Positions 1 through 5,031 of a stretch of 5,031 bases of DNA are shown one piece after another (the first letter of the stretch is position 1; each line of letters opens with the position of its first letter). The translations under genes and the position numbers were made by a program. A model generated the notes under the pieces. It saw only the letters and a list, made by a program, of their open reading frames with translations, was not told where the DNA came from and did not search any database. Origin of the DNA: Hyphomicrobiales bacterium (GTDB lineage Bacteria > Pseudomonadota > Alphaproteobacteria > Rhizobiales > Beijerinckiaceae); the NCBI GenBank assembly GCA_003567055.1, contig PXAW01000025.1, forward strand, positions 1 to 5,031. Direction: 5' to 3'.

Positions 1-74
1 AAATTGGGGCTCACGTTCGCGCCCGATTTCGGTTATACGGGGGGCGCAATCAGACGCAACGAGGTTTCATCATC

Positions 75-1367
75 ATGGCGACGGTGCTCGACATCGCCAA
101 TCGCAAGGTCACATCCCCGGCGCAGCAGCCTGCGATCGAGAAGACCGCGCAGGTCCCCATGGCGCCCGGCGCCCAGCCGACGCAGCCCTCGCTCGTCGGC
201 CTCACCCGCGAGGAACTGGCCGAGCGGCTGCAGGCGATCGGGGTGAGCGCGCGCGAGAGCCGCATGCGCGTGGCGCAGCTGTGGCACTGGATCTATTTTC
301 GCGGGATCGACGATTTCGCGCAGATGACCAATGTCGGCAAGGCCTTGCGCGAGAATCTCGCCGCGCATTACACGCTTACGCGCCCGGAGGTGATCTCCGA
401 GCAGGTCTCGCAGGACGGCACCCGCAAATGGCTGATGCGCATGCCCTCCACCGGCCCCTTCGACAAGGGCGCGGAGATCGAGTGCGTCTATATCCCCGAA
501 ACCGATCGCGGCACGCTCTGTGTCTCGAGCCAGGTCGGCTGCACCCTGACCTGCACCTTCTGTCATACCGGCACGCAGAAACTCGTGCGCAACCTCACCT
601 CCGCCGAGATCGCCGCCCAGCTCGTCGTCGCCCGCGATCGCCTCGGCGACTGGCCCGACCGGGAGCCGCCGGAGGGCGCCTTCGTGCCCAAGGAGGGCGG
701 GCGCTATGTCACCAATGTCGTCTATATGGGGATGGGCGAGCCGCTCTATAACACCGACAACGTCATCGCCTCGATCCGGATCCTGAGCGACAATGAGGGG
801 CTCGGCCTGTCGCGCCGGCGCATCACCGTCTCGACTTCCGGCGTCGTGCCCCAGATCACCCGGCTCGGCGCGGAAGCCAACACGATGCTCGCCATCTCGC
901 TCCACGCAGTGCGCGACGATCTGCGCAACACGCTGGTGCCGATCAACAAGAAATATCCGATCGCCGATCTGCTCCAGGCCTGCCGTGATTATCCCGGCCT
1001 GTCCAATGCAAGGCGCATCACCTTCGAATACGTGATGCTCAAGGGCGTCAACGATTCCAATGCCGATGCCCGCGAGCTGGTGCGCCTCCTCAAGGGCATT
1101 CCCGCCAAGATCAACCTGATCCCGTTCAACCCCTGGCCCGGCTCGCAATATGAGTGCTCGGACTGGGAGCGTATCGAGGAATTCTCCGAGATCGTCTACC
1201 GGGCCGGCTATGCCTCGCCGGTGCGCACCCCGCGCGGGCGCGACATCCTCGCCGCCTGCGGCCAGCTCAAGAGCGAGACGGAGAAGCTGCGTGCCCGCAC
1301 CCGGATGATGCTCGAAGCGGGGATCGGCGCCGAGGGCGTCTACGCGCTCGGGCGCGAGGCGGAATGA
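75..1367 (+). CDS. rlmN: Dual-specificity 23S rRNA (A2503)/tRNA (A37) C2-methyltransferase RlmN
   Basis: This cytoplasmic radical-SAM enzyme methylates C2 of A2503 in 23S rRNA and, in studied homologues, A37 of some tRNAs, which supports translational fidelity. Seen in the 430-residue product: the 4Fe-4S motif C156-x3-C160-x2-C163; the SAM-binding GEP motif at 221-223 within MGMGEPLYN; and C149 and C395, matching E. coli C118 and C355, the latter being the cysteine that carries the methyl group. E136 and N352 match E. coli E105 and N312. The N-terminal helical domain lies at about 40-105. The first 40 residues are Ala/Pro/Gln-rich, and there is an inserted loop at about 190-210; both are common in alphaproteobacterial forms and make it longer than the E. 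coli protein (384). The ATG at 75 has GAGG at 61-64, ten bases upstream; M29 (ATG at 159) is a less likely start. No upstream gene or convincing promoter is visible in bases 1-74. Confidence 0.97.
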   Translation: MATVLDIANRKVTSPAQQPAIEKTAQVPMAPGAQPTQPSLVGLTREELAERLQAIGVSARESRMRVAQLWHWIYFRGIDDFAQMTNVGKALRENLAAHYTLTRPEVISEQVSQDGTRKWLMRMPSTGPFDKGAEIECVYIPETDRGTLCVSSQVGCTLTCTFCHTGTQKLVRNLTSAEIAAQLVVARDRLGDWPDREPPEGAFVPKEGGRYVTNVVYMGMGEPLYNTDNVIASIRILSDNEGLGLSRRRITVSTSGVVPQITRLGAEANTMLAISLHAVRDDLRNTLVPINKKYPIADLLQACRDYPGLSNARRITFEYVMLKGVNDSNADARELVRLLKGIPAKINLIPFNPWPGSQYECSDWERIEEFSEIVYRAGYASPVRTPRGRDILAACGQLKSETEKLRARTRMMLEAGIGAEGVYALGREAE

Positions 1368-1386
1368 CCCGTCAGTATCGTCACCT

Positions 1387-1391
1387 GGAGG
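1387..1391 (+). promoter_or_regulatory. Ribosome binding site GGAGG deciding a TTG start
   Basis: GGAGG lies four bases before the TTG at 1396. No ATG or GTG in the same frame is better placed. The nearby ATG at 1364, which overlaps the rlmN stop, opens a different frame that ends after 17 codons. This Shine-Dalgarno match is the main reason for accepting TTG as the start. Confidence 0.7.
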
Positions 1392-1395
1392 TCTC

Positions 1396-1911
1396 TTGCG
1401 GTTTCTCGGTCGCCTGATCCTGCTGATCCTGGGCCTGATCTTCGCCATCCCCGCCGGGGCGCTGACGCTCGCGCTCGGCATTTTCAGCGAACCGGCGGCG
1501 CAGCAGCTCGTCGCCCTGATCGGCACCGCCGTGTTCGAGCTGCTCTTTGCGGAAGCCATGCATAACGGCGATCCCGATGTGGTCATCGCGGAATTCGCGC
1601 TCGGCTTCGCCTTTGTCTCGCTGGTCCTGCTCGTGGCGCCCATTACCTTCGTGGCGATTTCCGGCGAGGTCACGGGGACGCGCTCGGTGATCTTCTATGG
1701 TCTCGTGACCGGGCTGATCACCGCCGCGATTCCCTGGCTGATGCGCGGCGGTTTCGTCGAGACACCGGCGCTCGAAGCGGAATGGCGCATCACCGCCCTG
1801 CTCTTCGTCACCGGTGCCGTGGCCGGTTTCGTCTACTGGCTGATCACCGGCCGCAGCGCCGGGAGACGGCGGGCGGCCGCGACGCGGGATGTGGCGCCGG
1901 ATCAGCGATAA
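1396..1911 (+). CDS. Small integral membrane protein of unknown function, TTG start
   Basis: I do not recognise a named family. The 171-residue product looks like an inner-membrane protein with about four hydrophobic segments: 5-30, 66-88, 97-116 and 131-151. The first segment follows a basic start (Arg2, Arg6) and could be read as a signal anchor. A less hydrophobic stretch (31-65, with E32, E48, E53, H56, D59 and D61) would lie between segments 1 and 2. The tail after 152 is rich in Arg and Ala (RSAGRRRAAATR) and by the positive-inside rule should be cytoplasmic. No catalytic motif or cysteine is visible. It starts 28 bases after the rlmN stop with its own ribosome site and no terminator between, so it is probably cotranscribed with rlmN. 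Nothing in the sequence links it to RNA methylation. Codon bias matches the neighbours, which supports a real gene. Confidence 0.82.
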   Translation: MRFLGRLILLILGLIFAIPAGALTLALGIFSEPAAQQLVALIGTAVFELLFAEAMHNGDPDVVIAEFALGFAFVSLVLLVAPITFVAISGEVTGTRSVIFYGLVTGLITAAIPWLMRGGFVETPALEAEWRITALLFVTGAVAGFVYWLITGRSAGRRRAAATRDVAPDQR

Positions 1912-2002
1912 CATACGGATTGTAGTGGATAAATTGTTCGATTGATGAACCGTCCCCGGCGCCTGTTTTCCGTGTTACGCTCCAGCTTTTTCGCATCTGC
2001 AC

Positions 2003-2008
2003 CATAAT
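2003..2008 (+). promoter_or_regulatory. Possible -10 element (CATAAT) before the stress-protein/transporter pair
   Basis: CATAAT matches the sigma-70 -10 consensus at five of six bases and lies in the only GC-poor gap of the window. No good -35 is found 16-18 bases upstream, so the promoter would need an activator or another sigma factor. Transcription would start near 2014-2016, just before the inverted repeats, leaving a 5' leader of about 100 bases. A rival reading uses TTGCAA at 2040-2045 as -35 and TAGCTT at 2062-2067 as -10 with a 16-base spacer, but that -10 is poor. Confidence 0.3.
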
Positions 2009-2017
2009 AACCCGTTT

Positions 2018-2082
2018 GCATTGCAACCCGTCAGAAGGGTTGCAAGCTGCGCAATGCCTGTTAGCTTGCGCCACGCAGGCGC
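2018..2082 (+). promoter_or_regulatory. Leader region with overlapping, mutually exclusive hairpins
   Basis: Beyond the 9-bp repeat (hairpin A, 2021-2045), GCAAGCT at 2042-2048 pairs with AGCTTGC at 2063-2069 (hairpin B), and GCGCC at 2068-2072 pairs with GGCGC at 2078-2082 around ACGCA (hairpin C). B shares bases 2042-2045 with A and 2068-2069 with C, so the RNA can hold either A plus C, or B. In addition, GCATTGC at 2018-2024 can pair with GCAATGC at 2051-2057. Alternative folding of this kind is typical of leader-controlled genes, but no segment visibly masks the ribosome site at 2105-2110, and I recognise no known riboswitch class. The same repeats could simply be protein-binding DNA. Confidence 0.35.
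2021..2045 (+). repeat. Perfect 9-bp inverted repeat, candidate operator or leader hairpin
   Basis: TTGCAACCC at 2021-2029 is repeated as its exact reverse complement GGGTTGCAA at 2037-2045, with a 7-base loop (GTCAGAA). Each arm contains the self-palindromic TTGCAA, and the two copies are 19 bases apart. A 7-base direct repeat AACCCGT also occurs at 2009-2015 and 2025-2031. No T-run follows on either strand, so it is not a typical terminator. As DNA it could bind a dimeric regulator just downstream of the CATAAT at 2003; as RNA it would form a stable hairpin in the leader of the stress-protein gene. I cannot name the regulator. Confidence 0.6.
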
Positions 2083-2104
2083 TTATCGCGGCGAACAAAA
2101 ATGC

Positions 2105-2110
2105 AGGAGG
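2105..2110 (+). promoter_or_regulatory. Strong ribosome binding site AGGAGG fixing the start at 2116
   Basis: AGGAGG lies five bases before the ATG at 2116. An in-frame ATG at 2101 would place this site inside the coding region and add five residues (MQEAQ) before the conserved start MYKQILVPVD. The start at 2116 is therefore preferred. Confidence 0.85.
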
Positions 2111-2115
2111 CACAG

Positions 2116-2529
2116 ATGTACAAGCAGATACTGGTCCCTGTCGATCTGACCCATGTCGATCAGCTCGGCAAGGCGTTGCAGACTGCAGCCGATCTGGCGC
2201 GCCACTACGATGCGCCGGTCTGCTATGTCGGCATCACGCCGGAGGCGCCGTCACCAGTGGCGCATAATCCGAAGGAATTCGCCCGGAAGCTGGAAGCCTT
2301 CGGCAACCAGCAGGCGAGCGACCACGGCATCAAGGCCACGACGCGCTCCTACAGCGCGACGGATCCGGCCATCGATATCAATAAAACCCTGAAGAAGGCT
2401 GTCGAGGAATCGGGTGCCGACCTCGTCGTCATGGCCAGCCACATGCCCAATGTCACCGATTACATCTGGCCCTCGCATGGCGGCTGGATCGCCGAGCATT
2501 CCAGCGCCTCGGTCTTCGTGGTGCGCTGA
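2116..2529 (+). CDS. Universal stress protein (UspA superfamily), single domain, ATP motif lost
   Basis: The 137-residue cytoplasmic protein has a single Usp alpha/beta domain. Family marks are the first strand with its acidic residue (YKQILVPVDL, 2-11), helix 1 (about 16-30), the second strand (APVCYVGI, 33-40), the strand ADLVVMASH (101-109) and the closing strand SVFVVR (132-137). In ATP-binding Usp proteins the fourth strand is followed by G-x2-G-x9-G-S/T; here the stretch reads S-H-M-P-N-V-T-D-Y-I-W-P-S-H-G-G (108-123), so that signature is absent and nucleotide binding is doubtful. The length is normal for the family. It lies 42 bases before a betaine-type transporter, and the two are probably cotranscribed. 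Usp proteins sit beside osmolyte transporters elsewhere (TeaD with the ectoine carrier TeaABC), where TeaD modulates uptake; a similar role here is inference. The family is certain, the role is not. Confidence 0.93.
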   Translation: MYKQILVPVDLTHVDQLGKALQTAADLARHYDAPVCYVGITPEAPSPVAHNPKEFARKLEAFGNQQASDHGIKATTRSYSATDPAIDINKTLKKAVEESGADLVVMASHMPNVTDYIWPSHGGWIAEHSSASVFVVR

Positions 2530-2571
2530 GCGCCGGTCGACAGCCGAACAACCAATGGGGACGCAAAGATC

Positions 2572-4272
2572 ATGACCAGCGAAAACGAGAACAAACCCGA
2601 TCCGGGGGCGGATGCGGAGCCCGATACGGAAGCCCTGCCCGAACCGGAAGGTGCATCCGACGTCATCGAAACCGATTACGAGGTCGGCCAGGACAATATC
2701 ACGCCGCAAATCGGGCCGCTCGGGCTCGATATCCACAACCCGGTCTTCGCCATCTCGGCTGCCGTCATCATCGTCTTCGTGGCCGCGGTGCTCGCCGTCG
2801 GTGGTGAGACCTCGGCGGCTTTCTTCGGAGACCTGCGCGGCTTCCTGACCAGCACTTTCGACTGGTTCTTCATCATTGCCGGCAACATCTTCGTGCTGGT
2901 CTGCCTCGGCATCCTCGTCTCCCCGCTCGGCAAGGTCCGCATCGGCGGTGTGGATGCGACACCGGATTACAGCTATGCGGGCTGGTTCGCGATGCTGTTC
3001 GCCGCCGGGATGGGCATCGGGCTGATGTTCTTCGGCGTGCTGGAGCCGGTCTATTATTTCGCCACCCCCTGGGGTGACCAGCCGCTGGGTCGCGATATCG
3101 GCATCGTCGACGGCGAACTCGCCGATCCGGCCACCATCGAGGCGGCGCGCCTCACGGCCATGGCCGCAACGATCTACCATTGGGGTCTGCATCCCTGGGC
3201 GATCTACGCCATCGTGGCGCTCTCGCTGGCGCTGTTTGCCTATAACAAAGGCCTGCCGCTGACCGTGCGCTCGATCTTCTATCCGATCTTCGGCGAGCGC
3301 ATCTGGGGCTGGCCGGGCCATGTCATCGACATCCTGGCCGTGTTCGCCACCCTGTTCGGCCTGGCCACCTCGCTGGGCCTCGGTGCCGGGCAGGCGGCCT
3401 CGGGTATCGGCTTCGTCTTCGGGATCGACTGGATCAGCGGCAATGTCACCGCAGCGGTCATCCTGATCGCCGTCATCACCCTGCTGGCACTGATCTCGGT
3501 GCTGCGCGGCCTCGATGGCGGCGTCAAGAAGCTCTCCGAGATCAACATGGTGCTCGCGGGCGTGCTCCTGCTGTTCGTGATCGCCGTCGGGCCGACCATG
3601 CTTCTGGTGACGCAGTTCTTCGGCAATCTGGGCGCCTATGCCTCGGATATCTTCGCCCTGTCGAACCCGGTCGGGCGCGAAGATGACGGCTACCGTCAGG
3701 GCTGGACGGCCTTCTACTGGGCCTGGTGGATCAGCTGGTCGCCCTTCGTCGGCATGTTCATCGCGCGCGTCAGCCGCGGGCGCTCGGTGCGCGAGTTCAT
3801 CACCTGCGTGCTCCTGATCCCGACCGTTGTCTCGGCGATCTGGATGACCGTCTTCGGTGGCACCGGCATCAACCAGATCGTCGAGCTGGTCACCGAGAGC
3901 GGCGTCTACGGCTATGTCGTGGATTCCTACGTGCCCGAACTGTCGCTGTTCGGCATGCTCGCGGATCTGCCGCTGGCATCGATCACCTCGACGCTGGCGA
4001 TCATCCTCGTGATCGTGTTCTTCGTCACCTCGTCGGATTCCGGCAGCCTCGTGATCGACACGATCACCGCCGGCGGCAAGATCAACGCGCCGGTCAGCCA
4101 GCGCGTCTTCTGGGTGATCTTCGAAGGCGTGGTCGCGGCGGTGCTGCTGATCGGCGGCGGGCTCGCGGCTCTCCAGGCCGCCTCGGTCTCGACCGGGCTG
4201 CCCTTCGCGATCGTGCTGCTTCTGGCCTGCTACGCGCTGGTCAAGGGCCTGATGGCCGAGCCGCGCGAATAA
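2572..4272 (+). CDS. BCCT-family transporter, probably Na+-coupled glycine betaine uptake
   Basis: This inner-membrane carrier of the betaine/carnitine/choline family (566 residues) has about twelve hydrophobic segments between 57 and 560 and a LeuT-type fold. The family signature GWTAFYWAWW is at 377-386. By comparison with BetP, the aromatic substrate box is intact: W204, W209 and Y212 in HWGLHPWAIY, and W385, W386 and W389. The glycine stretch reads G146-M-G-I-G150; in BetP, Gly at the last position goes with Na+/betaine transport and Asp with proton-linked choline transport. Residues for the second Na+ site also appear (A144, M147, F483, T486, S487). The first 45 residues are very acidic and rich in Pro, as in BetP, but only about six residues follow the last helix, so the long osmosensing C-terminal tail of BetP is missing. 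The start at 2572 follows GGGGA at 2557-2561. Substrate could be another betaine or dimethylsulphoniopropionate. Confidence 0.95.
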   Translation: MTSENENKPDPGADAEPDTEALPEPEGASDVIETDYEVGQDNITPQIGPLGLDIHNPVFAISAAVIIVFVAAVLAVGGETSAAFFGDLRGFLTSTFDWFFIIAGNIFVLVCLGILVSPLGKVRIGGVDATPDYSYAGWFAMLFAAGMGIGLMFFGVLEPVYYFATPWGDQPLGRDIGIVDGELADPATIEAARLTAMAATIYHWGLHPWAIYAIVALSLALFAYNKGLPLTVRSIFYPIFGERIWGWPGHVIDILAVFATLFGLATSLGLGAGQAASGIGFVFGIDWISGNVTAAVILIAVITLLALISVLRGLDGGVKKLSEINMVLAGVLLLFVIAVGPTMLLVTQFFGNLGAYASDIFALSNPVGREDDGYRQGWTAFYWAWWISWSPFVGMFIARVSRGRSVREFITCVLLIPTVVSAIWMTVFGGTGINQIVELVTESGVYGYVVDSYVPELSLFGMLADLPLASITSTLAIILVIVFFVTSSDSGSLVIDTITAGGKINAPVSQRVFWVIFEGVVAAVLLIGGGLAALQAASVSTGLPFAIVLLLACYALVKGLMAEPRE

Positions 4273-4287
4273 CACCCGGCAGCGATC

Positions 4288-4304
4288 GCCGCCCTGTGGG
4301 CGGC
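4288..4304 (+). repeat. Short GC hairpin after the transporter gene
   Basis: GCCGCCC at 4288-4294 pairs perfectly with GGGCGGC at 4298-4304 around a TGT loop, 15 bases after the transporter stop. No T-run follows, so alone it is unlikely to end transcription. It may pause RNA polymerase or protect the 3' end, working together with the terminator eight bases downstream. Confidence 0.5.
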
Positions 4305-4311
4305 CTCGAAG

Positions 4312-4342
4312 CGGCGTCACGGTTGATCCGTGGCGCCGTTTT
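4312..4342 (+). terminator. Rho-independent terminator of the stress-protein/transporter unit
   Basis: An 11-bp stem (4312-4322 with 4328-4338, one G-T wobble at 4317/4333) closes on a 5-base loop TTGAT and is followed at once by TTTT (4339-4342). This is a classic intrinsic terminator 39 bases after the transporter stop. It separates that gene from the next one, which should then have its own promoter in 4343-4425; I see no convincing one there. Confidence 0.85.
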
Positions 4343-4425
4343 CATATCCCCCTGCGGGCAAGAACGCCCGGCCTTGCTACCATCGGTCACTGGCGAAGGC
4401 AGCGGTTTGGGCGCATTCTGGGGCA

Positions 4426-5031
4426 ATGCAACAGCGCCCGATCGATCTCTATGTTCTGCGCGGCCTGCTGGGGCTGGCGATCGGTGTGCTTGGCATCGTC
4501 GGCATCAGCATGGCCAGCATCGAGGCGCGGCCACCGCCTGCGCGGATCCCGCCGCCGCCGGATTTCACCCTCGGGATCAGCGAGGACGGGCGCGCCTTTG
4601 CCTTTGCGGGCCGGGTCGATTTCGGCCTCACCGCCGCCTTGCGCGCGCTCGTTGCCGAACACCCGCAGATCAGGCGCATGATCCTCGACAGCAATGGCGG
4701 CTATATTGCGGAGGCGCGCGGCGTGGTGACGGTGCTGCGTGCGCACGCCATCGCCACCCATGTCGAGGGCCATTGCGCCTCCGCCTGCGCCCTGATCTTC
4801 ACCGGCGGCGCGCAGCGTACGCTGGCCCCGGATGCGCGGCTGGGGCTGCACGGCTATGATATCCGCAATGATCGCCATTACGGCATGATCGATCCCAGGG
4901 CGGAAATGCAGCGCGACCTCGCCATCTACCGCGCGCAATCGGTCTCCGAGGATTTCGTCGCGAAACTCACCGATCTGCCGCGATCACCGATGTGGTATCC
5001 CGACCATGACGAGCTCGCAGCGGCAGGCATG
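4426..5031 (+). CDS. Membrane-anchored ClpP/SppA-like protein (COG3904 type), partial at 3' end
   Basis: The open frame continues to the last base of the window, giving 202 residues without a stop. One hydrophobic helix (about 9-31) after a short N-terminus acts as a signal anchor, followed by a Pro-rich linker (36-45, PPPARIPPPP). The rest looks like the crotonase/ClpP fold of COG3904-type proteins and should face the periplasm: LDSNGG (87-92), then G-H-C-A-S-A-C (115-121) with the candidate nucleophile S119 between two cysteines, and the strand LGLHGYD (139-145). The end, DHDELAAAGM, resembles the closing part of this family, so little is probably missing. Protease activity is inferred from the fold only; no catalytic partner of S119 can be assigned, and several relatives are uncharacterised. 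The ATG at 4426 is chosen because no upstream in-frame ATG, GTG or TTG exists near it; the GGGG just two bases before it is a weak ribosome site. Confidence 0.85.
   Translation, partial: MQQRPIDLYVLRGLLGLAIGVLGIVGISMASIEARPPPARIPPPPDFTLGISEDGRAFAFAGRVDFGLTAALRALVAEHPQIRRMILDSNGGYIAEARGVVTVLRAHAIATHVEGHCASACALIFTGGAQRTLAPDARLGLHGYDIRNDRHYGMIDPRAEMQRDLAIYRAQSVSEDFVAKLTDLPRSPMWYPDHDELAAAGM

Noticed and set aside
33..39. TTATAC/TATACG as a -10 element for rlmN
   Set aside because: No acceptable -35 lies 16-18 bases upstream, and the match is poor; the promoter may lie before the window.
1364..1417. ATG overlapping the rlmN stop as a start for the downstream gene
   Set aside because: This frame stops after 17 codons and is not the frame of the membrane protein.
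33..1673. Open frame of 546 codons on the - strand opposite rlmN and the next gene
   Set aside because: It runs across two real genes and their gap, has no recognisable domain and a composition typical of an antisense shadow.
1848..1879. CGGCCGC / GCGGCCG inverted repeat near the end of the membrane-protein gene
   Set aside because: It lies inside the coding region, has an 18-base loop and no T-run, so it is not a credible terminator.
1936..1950. GTTC-N7-GAAC and TTGAT in the gap as an FNR-type site
   Set aside because: Only four bases pair and the second half does not match ATCAA, so it does not meet the FNR consensus TTGAT-N4-ATCAA.
2251..4320. Open frame of 689 codons on the - strand opposite the transporter gene
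   Set aside because: Its product is a low-complexity run of Asp, His, Arg, Gly and Gln with no domain, as expected opposite a GC-rich gene with strong third-position bias. The + strand frame carries a clear BCCT protein.
4355..4370. CGGGC/GCCCG hairpin with a 6-base loop before the last gene
   Set aside because: A 5-bp GC stem is common by chance at this base composition, and no T-run or other signal accompanies it.
3726..4859. Open frame of 377 codons on the + strand across the end of the transporter, the terminator and the following gene
   Set aside because: It is an Arg/Ala/Asp-rich shadow in another frame and crosses a strong terminator; the true genes in the other frames have clear motifs.

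Overview
The window looks like a stretch of chromosome from a GC-rich alphaproteobacterium, most likely of the Rhizobiales type. This rests on three things: the strong G/C third-position bias, the form of RlmN (430 residues, an N-terminal extension, HTG after the iron-sulphur cysteines and an inserted loop at about 190-210), and the C-terminal form of the stress protein. A saline or marine habitat is possible because of the osmolyte transporter, but the sequence does not prove it. All five genes lie on the + strand.

Positions 75-1911 hold a housekeeping pair. rlmN encodes the radical-SAM 23S rRNA/tRNA adenine-C2 methyltransferase, with all its catalytic residues visible. After 28 bases comes an unrecognised small membrane protein that starts at TTG behind a GGAGG ribosome site.

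Positions 1912-2115 are a non-coding gap, poorer in GC than the genes. It holds a -10-like CATAAT and then a dense group of inverted repeats (2018-2082) that can fold in mutually exclusive ways. This is the most likely control region for the next two genes.

Positions 2116-4272 hold a likely two-gene osmostress unit: a single-domain universal stress protein that lacks the usual glycine-rich ATP-binding signature, then 42 bases later a BCCT-family transporter. The transporter keeps the aromatic betaine box and the Na+-type glycine stretch of BetP, but has almost no C-terminal cytoplasmic tail. The pairing resembles the known link between Usp proteins and osmolyte transporters (for example TeaD with TeaABC in Halomonas). 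The unit ends in a convincing intrinsic terminator at 4312-4342, preceded by a second short hairpin.

Positions 4426-5031 begin a membrane-anchored ClpP/SppA-like (COG3904-type) protein that runs off the window in frame. Nothing here is a mobile element, CRISPR array, tRNA or rRNA. I see no clearly new biological system; the points most worth a second look are the structured leader before the stress-protein/transporter pair and the divergent Usp itself.
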